From the NCBI RefSeq assembly GCF_011764565.1, contig NZ_AP022871.1, positions 5,084,320 to 5,148,319 on the forward strand: a stretch of 64,000 nucleotides of DNA, in the 5' to 3' direction. Below, one piece after another: positions 1 to 8,630 of the stretch (within the stretch, counting starts at the first letter, position 1; every line of letters starts with the position of its first letter). Position numbers and translations under genes: made by a program. The notes under the pieces were generated by a model that saw only the letters and a list, made by a program, of their open reading frames with translations, had not been told where the DNA came from and made no database searches. Source of the stretch: Phytohabitans suffuscus. Its GTDB lineage: Bacteria; Actinomycetota; Actinomycetes; Mycobacteriales; Micromonosporaceae.

Positions 1-322
1 CGCCGCCGAGCGCCTTCTCGACCGGACCGAGCCGGACGCGATCGTCTGCGCCAACGACCTCATCGCGGTCGGGGCCCTGCACGCGCTCCTCGTCGCCGGC
101 CGCCGGGTTCCCGAGGACGTCGCGCTGGTCGGCATGGACGACACCGAGCTGGCGCAGATGTCGTTCCCGCAGATCTCGTCGGTCTCGCTCGGCTCGGCCG
201 AGCGCGGGCAGCTCGCCGCCGGCCTGCTCCTGGACCGTATCGCGGACGGCACGCTCGCGCCGAGGCGGGAGCACGTCGCGCCCAGCCTCGCGGTCCGCGC
301 GTCGAGCGGCGGGGTCCGATGA
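1..322 (+). CDS. LacI-family transcriptional regulator, C-terminal part (5' end outside window)
   Basis: Reading from base 2 gives the end of a periplasmic-binding-protein-like effector domain. It contains the family pattern around CANDLIAVGALHAL and PEDVALVGMDD, then the closing MSFPQISSVS segment. The DNA-binding helix-turn-helix would lie upstream of base 1. The TGA at 320-322 overlaps the ATG of the next permease, so the regulator is co-transcribed with the transporter. It is the likely local repressor and sugar sensor of the operon (inference from position). Confidence 0.85.
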   Translation, partial: AAERLLDRTEPDAIVCANDLIAVGALHALLVAGRRVPEDVALVGMDDTELAQMSFPQISSVSLGSAERGQLAAGLLLDRIADGTLAPRREHVAPSLAVRASSGGVR

Positions 323-1218
323 CGACGTTCGCCGAGGCGCGCAGGAGGTCCGACCGCACGACGGTCTACCTCCTGCTGCTGCCCGCGCTCCTGCCGGTGC
401 TCGTGCTCTCGGTGGTGCCGCTGCTGCGCGGCATCTACCTCGGCTTCACCGACGCCCGCGCCGGGCGGGACGTCGACACCAGCTTCACCGGTATCGAGAA
501 CTACCGCGAGCTGGCCGGCGACGACCTGTTCTGGAGCGCGTTCCGGATCGGGCTGGTGTGGGCGTTCGGCGTGACGATCCTGCAGTTCGTGCTCGCGCTG
601 GGGCTGGCGCTGCTGCTCGACCAGCCGCTGCGCGGCCGGGGCTTCGCGCGGGTGATGGCGCTGGTGCCGTGGGCGATGCCACCGGTGATCGTCGGCATCA
701 TGTGGCGGCTGGTCTACCATCCGGACGCCGGGCTGCTCAACGAGGTGCTCTACCGCACCGGCGCGGAAGGGCTGCGGCACAACTGGCTCGGCGACTTCAA
801 CACCGCGCTGCCCGCCGTGATCCTGGTCGGCGTCTGGGCCGGCATGCCGCAGACCACCATCGTGCTCCTGGCCGGTCTGCAAGGCGTGCCGCGCGAGCTG
901 CACGAGGCGGCGGCGGTCGACGGGGCGTCGGCGTGGCAGCGCTTCCGCAGCGTCACGATCCCCAACCTGATGCCGGTCATCATCGCCATCACGTCGCTCG
1001 ACTTCATCTGGAACTTCAACTCGTTCGGCCTCGTCTACGTGCTCACCGCCGGCGGGCCGGGTGGCCGCACGATGCTGCCGATGCTCTTCGCGTACGAGGA
1101 GGCGTTCCGCTACGGCAACTACGGCTACGCCGCCGCGCTGGGCAACGTGATGGTGGTCATCATCGTCGCCCTCCTCGCGCTCTACCTGCGCAGAAGACTG
1201 CGGGAGGCGAACGCGTGA
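319..1218 (+). CDS. CUT1-type sugar ABC transporter permease (MalF/UgpA-like)
   Basis: A 299-aa inner-membrane permease with about six hydrophobic helices. The first spans residues 13-35 (LLLLPALLPVLVLSVVP). The cytoplasmic EAA loop, which contacts the ATPase, is visible near residues 193-212 (ELHEAAAVDGASAW). It pairs with the permease and binding protein downstream to import a carbohydrate or glycoside. No ATPase gene is present here, so it probably uses a shared MsiK-type ATPase, as is common for actinobacterial CUT1 systems. The ATG overlaps the regulator's stop codon. Confidence 0.93.
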   Translation: MTTFAEARRRSDRTTVYLLLLPALLPVLVLSVVPLLRGIYLGFTDARAGRDVDTSFTGIENYRELAGDDLFWSAFRIGLVWAFGVTILQFVLALGLALLLDQPLRGRGFARVMALVPWAMPPVIVGIMWRLVYHPDAGLLNEVLYRTGAEGLRHNWLGDFNTALPAVILVGVWAGMPQTTIVLLAGLQGVPRELHEAAAVDGASAWQRFRSVTIPNLMPVIIAITSLDFIWNFNSFGLVYVLTAGGPGGRTMLPMLFAYEEAFRYGNYGYAAALGNVMVVIIVALLALYLRRRLREANA

Positions 1219-2048
1219 AAGCCAGCCGCACCACGAAAGCCCTCCAATATGGAGCGCTCGCGGTCTACATGGTCTTCCTCGGCTTCCCGCTCGTCTGGAT
1301 GCTCTCCACGAGCTTCAAGCCGCCGCGGGAGATGGTGGAGATCCACCCCACGCTCGTCCCGCACAACCCGACGCTCGACAACTACGTCGAGGCGTTCACC
1401 GAGCAGGAGCTGGGCCGGGCCGCGCTCAACAGCCTGCAGGTGTCGCTGGCAACGGCGGTGCTGACCGTGCTCGTGGCGCTGCCCGCCGCGTACGCGCTGG
1501 CCCGCTTCAAGACCCGGCTCGGCACGGTCGCGCTCGGCTGGGTGCTGCTGTCCCAGCTGTTCCCGTTCGTGCTGCTGGTGATCCCGCTGTTCCTCATCCT
1601 CCGACAGGTCGACCTGGTCAACACCCACGCCGGCCTCGTCCTGGTCTACGTCGTGTGGGCACTCCCGTTCGCGCTGTGGATGCTGCAGGGCTTCGTCCGC
1701 AACATCCCGCGCGAGCTGGAGGAGGCCGCCGCCGTCGACGGCGCCACCCGGTTGCAGACGCTGCGCCGGGTGGTCGCCCCGCTGCTCGCCCCCGGCGTGG
1801 TGGCCACGTCCCTGTTCGCCTTCATCTCCGCGTGGAACGAGTTCTTCTTCGCGCTCGTGCTGCTCAAGAGCCCAGACCTCGCGACCCTGCCGGTGACGCT
1901 GGCCAGGTTCGTGGGCGTCGAGGGCATCGCGCGGCTCGGACCCCTCGCCGCCGGCTCACTGCTGGCGACCATCCCGAGCCTTCTGTTCTTCGCGTTCCTG
2001 CAGCGCCGGCTGACGTCCGGGTCGCTCGCTGGTGCCGTCAAGGGTTAG
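1215..2048 (+). CDS. CUT1-type sugar ABC transporter permease (MalG/UgpE-like)
   Basis: A 277-aa second permease starting at a GTG (1215) that overlaps the stop of the first by four bases. It begins with one transmembrane helix (residues 9-28) followed by a periplasmic loop. The conserved EAA motif (ELEEAAAVDGATRLQTLRRV) sits near residues 167-186, and the C-terminal SAWNEFFFALVLL segment is typical of MalG-type subunits. A longer in-frame ORF runs upstream, but only the GTG start gives a proper N-terminal helix and operon overlap. Confidence 0.93.
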   Translation: MKASRTTKALQYGALAVYMVFLGFPLVWMLSTSFKPPREMVEIHPTLVPHNPTLDNYVEAFTEQELGRAALNSLQVSLATAVLTVLVALPAAYALARFKTRLGTVALGWVLLSQLFPFVLLVIPLFLILRQVDLVNTHAGLVLVYVVWALPFALWMLQGFVRNIPRELEEAAAVDGATRLQTLRRVVAPLLAPGVVATSLFAFISAWNEFFFALVLLKSPDLATLPVTLARFVGVEGIARLGPLAAGSLLATIPSLLFFAFLQRRLTSGSLAGAVKG

Positions 2049-2060
2049 GAGTACACCCCC

Positions 2061-3332
2061 ATGTTGCGAAAACTGGTCGCCGTCTCCGCGGCGCTCCTCA
2101 TTGGACTGTCCGGGTGCGGTAGCGGGGACGACGACACCTCGTCCGAAGGCCCCGTGAAGCTCCGCTTCCTCAGCCTCGCCTGGCAGAAGGAGTCGCTGAC
2201 CGCCAACCGCGAGCTGGTCGACAAGTGGAACGCCGAAAACCCCGACATCCAGGTCGAGTACGTGCAGGGCGACTGGAACTCGGTGCACGACCAGCTGCTC
2301 ACCTCGTTCGAGGGCGGCGACGCGCCGGACATCTTCCAGTACGAGAGCGCGTCGATCGGCGAGTTCGCCAAGCAGGGATACCTCGCCGACCTCTCCGGGC
2401 TGCTGAGCGACGGCTTCAAGTCGGAGATCAGCCAGGGCATCTGGGACACGGTCACGGTCGACGGCAAGGTGGTCGGCGTGCCGTTCCTGCTGGAGTCGCA
2501 GGTCGTCATCGCCAACAAGAAGCTGCTCGACGCGGCCGGCGTGACCGTGCCGGCGGCCGGCCAGGCGTGGACCTGGGACGAGTTCCAGGCCAACGCGCAG
2601 GCGCTCACCAAGGGCGGCACGTACGGCGTCGCGTGGGCGCTCAAGTCGCCGACCAACCGGGTGATGAACCTGTCGCTCAACTTCGACGGCAAGTTCTTCT
2701 ACACCGACGGCGGCAAGACCGAGGTGCGGATCACCGACGCGGAGAAGGAGATCCCGCGGCGGATCCACGACATGATCTACGTGTCCAAGACGGCGTCGCC
2801 GGAGGCGGTGGGCATGGGCGGCACCGACCCGCTGCCCGGCTTCTTCGCCGGCAAGTACGCGATGCTGCCCGGCGGGGTCTACCTGCGCCAGCAGATGGTC
2901 GAGCAGGCGCCGGCCGGCTTCGAGTGGGTGACGCTGCCGCCGGTCAAGGGCACGTCGGCCAACCAGGCGGCCAACCCGCAGACACTGTCCATCTCGGAGG
3001 ACTCGGCGGGCAAGAGGCAGGCGGCGCGGTTCGTCGAGTACTTCCTCAACCCGGCCAACCAGGCCCGCCTCGCACAGGGCGACTGGCTCGTGCCGACCGG
3101 CAAGAAGGCGGGCGAGGAGCTGGTCAAGGCGACCGGCGGCGAGCAGGGCTGGGACGTGGCGGTGGCCAGCGCCGGCGACCTGACGATCGCGCCGTTCCAG
3201 ACCGTCAGCGGCTACCCGGAGTGGAAGACCAAATACGCCACACCGGCCCTCCAGCAGTACTTCGCCAACAAAATCACGCTGGACCAGTTGGGTACCCAGC
3301 TCGTCGACGGTGGGAAGCAGGTCCTGAGGTAA
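2061..3332 (+). CDS. extracellular sugar-binding lipoprotein of ABC transporter (SBP family 1)
   Basis: A 423-aa solute-binding protein. The signal peptide ends in a lipobox (LSGC, Cys19), so the mature protein is anchored outside the membrane. Family 1 features are visible: VEYVQGDWNSVHDQL, then a GGDAPDIFQYES segment and a C-terminal FVEYFLNPANQARLA region. It follows the two permeases by 12 bp and an AGGAG-like ribosome site (tAGGAGtacacccccATG). The ligand cannot be read from sequence; the linked enzymes suggest a ribosylated or glycosidic compound. Confidence 0.93.
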   Translation: MLRKLVAVSAALLIGLSGCGSGDDDTSSEGPVKLRFLSLAWQKESLTANRELVDKWNAENPDIQVEYVQGDWNSVHDQLLTSFEGGDAPDIFQYESASIGEFAKQGYLADLSGLLSDGFKSEISQGIWDTVTVDGKVVGVPFLLESQVVIANKKLLDAAGVTVPAAGQAWTWDEFQANAQALTKGGTYGVAWALKSPTNRVMNLSLNFDGKFFYTDGGKTEVRITDAEKEIPRRIHDMIYVSKTASPEAVGMGGTDPLPGFFAGKYAMLPGGVYLRQQMVEQAPAGFEWVTLPPVKGTSANQAANPQTLSISEDSAGKRQAARFVEYFLNPANQARLAQGDWLVPTGKKAGEELVKATGGEQGWDVAVASAGDLTIAPFQTVSGYPEWKTKYATPALQQYFANKITLDQLGTQLVDGGKQVLR

Positions 3333-3334
3333 CC

Positions 3335-4540
3335 ATGAGCGGGAGTCGCGAGGCTACGGGGCTCGACCACGACGGTGGACGAGCGCCGAGCGATGGAGCG
3401 TGGAAGGTGCAGCTTCTGCTCGACAAGTCGGTCGGCTGCCTCGTCGGCGCCGCGGTGGGCGATGCCCTCGGCGGGGCCACCGAGACCGCCCTTCCCGAAG
3501 AGATCCGGACGCGGTACGGCGGCTGGGTGGACGGCATCGTGCCCCCGTTCCACGAGAACTGGGCCACGAGCCGGCCGCTCGCCCCGTACCACAAGGGCGA
3601 CGGGCACATCACCGACGACACGTTGATGACCCACGCACTGGTCCGGGCCTACGCGAAGAAGCGCGACCACCTCGACGCGTACGACGTCGCCGAGCTGCTC
3701 GTGCCCGACCTCATCGAGCGGGAGGTCTGGATCCCGGACCTGGAGCGCGAGGCGGTGGCCTTCCACCGCCTCGCGGCCGCCGAACGGTGGCTGGTCACCC
3801 GGCTGCACCACGCGCACGCCGACCCGCGCGAGGCGGGCGTGGGCAACATCGTCAACTGCGGCGCCGCGATGTACATGGCCCCGGTCGGCGTCGTCAACGC
3901 GGGCGACCCGGCCGGCGCGTACGCCGAGGCCATCGAGATCAGCGGCGCCCACCAGCACAGTTACGGCCGTGAGGCGGCCGCGGTCTTCGCCGCCGCGGTC
4001 GCCGCCGCGATGGCGCCGGGCGCGACCTGCGGCGACGTCGTGGACGCGGCGCTCGACCTGGCCCGGGACGGCACGCGCGCCGCGGTCGCCGCGGTGGTCC
4101 AGGCGGCCAGGGGGTACGAGAGGACGCGTGACGCCGTCCCGGCCCTGCGCGCCGCGGTGGCGCCGTACGACACGGTGGGCGAGGACTACCGCAACCCGGG
4201 GCTCGGGGCGCGGCGACCGAGCCGGCTGCACTCCATAGAGGAGCTGCCGGTGGCGCTCGGCATGGTCGTCATCGCGAACGGGGGGTTCCGGGAGGCGGTG
4301 CTGGGGGCGGTCAACTACGGCCGGGACGCCGACTCGACCGCCACCATGGCGGGGGCGATCGCCGGCGCGCTGGGCGGCGCGCCGGCCGTCCCCGCCGACT
4401 GGTCCGCCGCCGTCGCCGAGGCGTCCAGAGTGGACCTTGCCGAGCCGGGGCGGGTGCTGGCCGCGGTCGCCGCCGAGGTGTACGCCGCCGACGCCGACCG
4501 CTTCGCCCGCCGCACCGACCACTTCAAGGGGCTTTCATGA
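3335..4540 (+). CDS. ADP-ribosylglycohydrolase-family hydrolase 1
   Basis: A 401-aa DraG/ARH-fold enzyme. Its dinuclear Mg-binding motifs are intact: GAAVGDALGG at about 38-47, ITDDT at 92-96 and GRDADSTAT at 329-337. The family hydrolyses N- or O-glycosidic bonds to ADP-ribose or related ribosides. The ATG lies two bases after the binding-protein stop. Because it sits inside a sugar-uptake operon directly before a ribokinase, I infer a catabolic role (release of ribose from an imported riboside) rather than reversal of protein ADP-ribosylation. The true substrate is unknown. Confidence 0.88.
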   Translation: MSGSREATGLDHDGGRAPSDGAWKVQLLLDKSVGCLVGAAVGDALGGATETALPEEIRTRYGGWVDGIVPPFHENWATSRPLAPYHKGDGHITDDTLMTHALVRAYAKKRDHLDAYDVAELLVPDLIEREVWIPDLEREAVAFHRLAAAERWLVTRLHHAHADPREAGVGNIVNCGAAMYMAPVGVVNAGDPAGAYAEAIEISGAHQHSYGREAAAVFAAAVAAAMAPGATCGDVVDAALDLARDGTRAAVAAVVQAARGYERTRDAVPALRAAVAPYDTVGEDYRNPGLGARRPSRLHSIEELPVALGMVVIANGGFREAVLGAVNYGRDADSTATMAGAIAGALGGAPAVPADWSAAVAEASRVDLAEPGRVLAAVAAEVYAADADRFARRTDHFKGLS

Positions 4541-5822
4541 GGATTACCTGGACGCTTCCCGAGGAGCTGGTGCCGTACGAGCTGATGGCGCTCCGCGACG
4601 AGGGGTACGACGTGTCCGAAGTGGAGGCCCGGTGGGCGGCCGCCGGAGGGCCGCTCGCCGTCCCGGTGGAGGGTGCCTCGGTGCCCGGCGACCCGGCCCT
4701 GCGCGAGCTGGCGCTGGAGCTGCTCGACACGGTGCCCGCCCCGGTCACGCCACCGCTGGCGGTCGAGCCCGAGCCGCCCTCCGGAGCGCGCGCCGGCCAC
4801 GGGCGGCTCCTCGGCGCCTGGACCGGGCGGGCGGTGGGCTGCGTGCTCGGCAAGCCGGTGGAGAAGATCCCGCGCCGGGGGATCCGGGAGATCCTCGGCG
4901 CGACCGGGCGGTGGCCGCTGACGGGGTACTTCACGGCCGAAGGGCTTCCGCCCGAGGTGGCCGAGCGCTGGCCGTGGAACAGGCGCAGCGCGGTCGACAG
5001 CCTCGCCGAGAACATCGACGGCACCCCCGAGGACGACGACCTCAACTTCGCGCTCCTCGCGCTGCGCCTGCTGGAGGCGCGCGGGCACGACCTCACCAGC
5101 GCGGACGTGGCGCAGGCGTGGCTGGACTGGCTGCCGGCCGGGCGGGTCTTCACCGCCGAGCGGGTGGCGTACCGCAACCTGCTGCTCGGGCTGACCCCGC
5201 CGGAGACGGCCCTGCGCCACAACCCGTTCCGCGAGTGGATCGGCGCGCAGATCCGCACCGACGCGTACGGCTGGGCCACGCCGGGCCGGCCGAGGGCGGC
5301 GGCCGCGCTCGCGTACCGGGACGCGGTGGTCAGCCACGCCGGTGACGGGGTCACCGGGGCGATGTGGGTGGCCGCCATGACCGCCACCGCCGTCGTGGCG
5401 TCCACCGTGGACGAGGTGCTGGACGCCGGCGAGGCGGTGCTGCCGGACGGCCCGTTCGCGGCGGCGGTGCGGGAGGCGCGGGCGCTGGCCGGCGACTGGG
5501 AGGCGGTCGTGGACGCGGTCGAGAAGCGCCACGGCCACCTGCACTGGGTGCACGCGCGCAACAACGCCGCGCTCGTGGCCGCCGCGCTGGCACACAGCGG
5601 CGGCGACTTCGACCGGGGATCCGCGCGGTGGTGAGCGGCGGCTGGGACACCGACTCCAACGGCGCCACCGTGGGGTCGATCCTCGGCGCGCTGAGTGGCG
5701 CGTCAGCGATCGGTCCGCAGTGGACCGCGCCGCTGAAGGGCCGGCTGCGCAGCAGCGTCGGCGGCTTCGACGGGGTCACCTTCGAAGAGCTGGCCCGGCG
5801 CACGGCGGCGGTGGCAGCATGA
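4537..5822 (+). CDS. ADP-ribosylglycohydrolase-family hydrolase 2 (apparent frameshift)
   Basis: A second, divergent DraG-fold enzyme of about 428 aa once one base is restored. An N-terminal extension (residues 1-85) precedes the fold, which starts at GRLLGAWTGRAVGC. The metal motif PEDDDL is at about 164-169, and the C-terminal motif SGGWDTDSNGAT is encoded after the break. The frame is lost at the GGGG run 5615-5618, where one extra G restores GDFDRGIRAVVSGGWD. The start overlaps the upstream stop by four bases. It is only distantly similar to its neighbour, so it is probably not a recent duplicate. Confidence 0.85.
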
Positions 5823-6700
5823 CCGCGCGGATCGTCGTCGTGGGTAGCGCCAACCTCGACCTCGTGGTGACCGCGCCGACCCTGCCCCGGCCGGGGGAGA
5901 CGGTGCTGGGCGGCGAGTTCACCACCGTGCCCGGCGGCAAGGGCGCCAACCAGGCCGTCGCCGCCGCGCGGGCCGGCGGGCGGGTGGGGTTCGTCGGTGC
6001 GGTGGGTGACGACGACTTCGCCCGCCCGCAGCGGGACAACCTCGTCGCGGCGGGCGTCGACGTGAGCCGGCTGCGCGCCGTGCCCGGCCCGTCCGGCGTG
6101 GCGCTGATCGCGGTCGACCGCCGAGCGGAAAACCTGATCGTCGTCGCGCCCGGTGCCAACGCGGCGCTCACCGGCCTCGACGCCGCCGACCGGGCCGCGA
6201 TCTCCGGCGCCGACGTGCTGCTCTGCCAGCTGGAGATCCCGGTGCAGACGGTCGCCGAGGCGGCCGCGACCGCCCGTGCGGCCGGCACCGTCGTCGTGCT
6301 CAACGCCGCGCCCGCCCGCCGCCTCCCCGCCGACCTCCTCGCCACCGTCGACCTGCTCGTCGTCAACGAGGGCGAGGCCGAGGTGCTCGCCGGCCGGCCC
6401 GCCGAGCCGGGTGACCTGCTCGACCTCGTGCCCCGGGTGGTGATGACGCTCGGCGCCCGGGGTGCCGCGTACGCCGACCGCGACGGGCTGCGGCTCGACG
6501 TGGCCGCGCCGGCGGTGGAGGCCGTGGACACGACCGCCGCGGGCGACGCGTTCACCGGGGCGCTCGCGGTCGCCTGGGCGGAGGGGCGGCCGGTCGCGGA
6601 GGCGGTCCGCTGGGCCTGCGCCGCCGGTGCCGTCTGTGCCACCCGGCCGGGCGCCTCCAGCTCGCTGCCCACCCGCGCCGAGATCGAGGCCGTGGCATGA
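5819..6700 (+). CDS. ribokinase (PfkB-family carbohydrate kinase)
   Basis: A 293-aa PfkB-fold kinase. It has the N-terminal substrate-binding GGKGANQAVAAARAGG motif and the C-terminal ATP/anion-hole motif DTTAAGDAFTGAL with catalytic Asp243. The second motif has AAGD in place of the usual GAGD. It probably phosphorylates ribose or a related pentose released by the two hydrolases just upstream. The ATG overlaps the upstream TGA by four bases, and the next gene overlaps its own stop in the same way, so translation is coupled. Confidence 0.9.
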   Translation: MTARIVVVGSANLDLVVTAPTLPRPGETVLGGEFTTVPGGKGANQAVAAARAGGRVGFVGAVGDDDFARPQRDNLVAAGVDVSRLRAVPGPSGVALIAVDRRAENLIVVAPGANAALTGLDAADRAAISGADVLLCQLEIPVQTVAEAAATARAAGTVVVLNAAPARRLPADLLATVDLLVVNEGEAEVLAGRPAEPGDLLDLVPRVVMTLGARGAAYADRDGLRLDVAAPAVEAVDTTAAGDAFTGALAVAWAEGRPVAEAVRWACAAGAVCATRPGASSSLPTRAEIEAVA

Positions 6701-8630
6701 GGCCGGGCTTCAACCCGTACGTGCCGCGCCCGATCGACCTGCCCACCGAGGTGCCGCTCGACCCGGACGCCGACCTGGCCGCGCTCGACGAGGCGAAGAT
6801 CTTCGCGGCCCCCGCCGACCCGGCGCTCTGGCCGGCCTGGCGGGAGCGGCTCACCGCGTGGCGCGCGGACGCCCGGCGCCGTCTCGACTACGGCGGCCGG
6901 CACTACGACGAGGTGCCCGGCGACTGCCTCACCGTCTGCCTCGCCTGGCTGTGGGACGAGACGCTGTACGACCACGAGCGCGGCGAGTTCACCGTGGACG
7001 CGTTCCTGGACGGGGCGGAGCGCGACTTCGGCGGGTTCGACGGTGTGGTGCTCTGGCACGCGTACCCGGTCATCGGGCTGGACGACCGCAACCAGTTCGA
7101 CTTCTACCGCGACGTGCCCGAGCTGCCCGACGTGGTCCGCGCCTTCCAGGCCCGGGGCGTACGCGTCTTCGTGGACTACAACCCGTGGGACACCGGCACC
7201 CGGCGCGAGGCGGTCAGCGACGAGGAGGCCGTCGCCGCCGTCGTCAGCGCGCTGGGTGTGGACGGCGTCTTCCTCGACACGCTCAAGGAGGGCGCCGGTA
7301 AGCTGCGCGCCGCGCTCCCGCCGCACGCGGTACTGGCCGGCGAGTCCCGGGTGCCGCTGGCGCGTGTCGAGGACCACGCGATGTCGTGGGCGCAGTGGTT
7401 CGCCGACTCGGACGTGCCGGGTGTGCTGCGGGCCAAGTGGTTCGAGCGGCGGCACGTGCTGCACCACACCCGCCGCTGGCACCGCGGCCACCTGGACGAG
7501 CTCCACTCCGCGTGGCTCAACGGCACCGGCATCCTGGTGTGGGAGAGCGTCTTCGGCGTCTGGGTGGGCTGGAGCGAGCGGGACCGCTCGCTGCTGCGGG
7601 CGATGCGGCGCGTGCACCGCGGCCACGCGGCCTGGCTGCGTTCGGAGGACTGGACGCCGCTCGCCGACCACGCCGGTGGCCAGGTGTACGCCTCCCGCTG
7701 GGTGCACGACGGAGCACCACTGTGGACGGTGGCCAACCGGGGCGGCGACGTGGACGGGCCGTGGCTGGTGACCGATCCCGCGGCCGGCTTCGTCGACCTG
7801 CTGACCGGGGAGCCGCTGGCCGTGACCCCGGTCGAGGGCGGCAAGGTGGCCGTGGGCGGGGCGCTGGCGGCCGGTGGGATCGCGGCGGTCGCCGTGGGCG
7901 GGTCGACCGGCCGGCAGGCCGCGCCCGGCGGTGACCCGGGCTTCCCCGCCCGCGCGGCGGTCCGCGCTCCGGTGCCCGCCGCGCCTCGGGTCGCCGTACC
8001 GGAGGGGATGCTGGCCCTCGACGGAGGGCGACGGGACCTGCTGGTGAGGTACCGCGTGCGGGAGACCGGTCTCTACGGTGAGGCGCCCTATGTGGACGAG
8101 TGGAAACCGTTGCCGCCGCGCCTGCACTCGACGGGGACGCTGCGGCGCAGCGTCCTGCTGGGACGGTTCGCGATCGCGGAGCGCGAGGTGACCCACGGCG
8201 AGTACGCGGCGTTCCTGGCCGCCACCGGCTACCGGCCGGTGCGCCCGGAGCGCTTCACCGCCGGGCAGGGGCCGGCCGACCGGCCGGTGACCGATGTGGA
8301 CCTGGCCGACGCCCGCGCGTACGGGGCGTGGGCCGGCCTGCGGCTGCCGACCGAGGACGAGTGGCAGGCGGCCGCCGAGGCGGGGCTGCTGCGCCGCACC
8401 TCGCCGCAGGTGTGGGAGCTGACCGAGAGCGAGCACACCGACGGGCGCACCAGGTTCGTGATTCTCAAGGGTGGTGCGGACTTCCGCGCCGAAGGCTCCG
8501 ACTGGTACTTCGACGGCGGCCCGCGGCCCCCGAGGTCTCCGCCAAACTGCTGATCGCCGGCGCCGGGCTGACCCGCTCGCCGAGCATCGGCTTCCGCTGC
8601 GCCGCTGACCTCACCGGAGGCGTCCAATGA
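6697..8630 (+). CDS. glycoside-hydrolase-like TIM barrel fused to an FGE/SUMF1-like domain (apparent frameshift)
   Basis: About 644 aa once one base is restored. The first ~390 residues resemble a TIM-barrel glycosidase: VVLWHAYPVIG, RVFVDYNPWDTG, DGVFLDTLKEGA and LAGESRVP look like successive barrel strands with acidic residues. After a Gly/Ala/Pro linker (~400-440), an FGE-sulfatase (SUMF1/EgtB-like) domain follows, with GRFAIAEREVTHGEYAAF, LRLPTEDEWQAAAEAG and the terminal GFRCA. The frame breaks at the CCCCC run 8527-8531; one extra C joins it to EVSAKLLIAGAG. Start and stop overlap both neighbours. The precise reaction is unknown. Confidence 0.75.
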
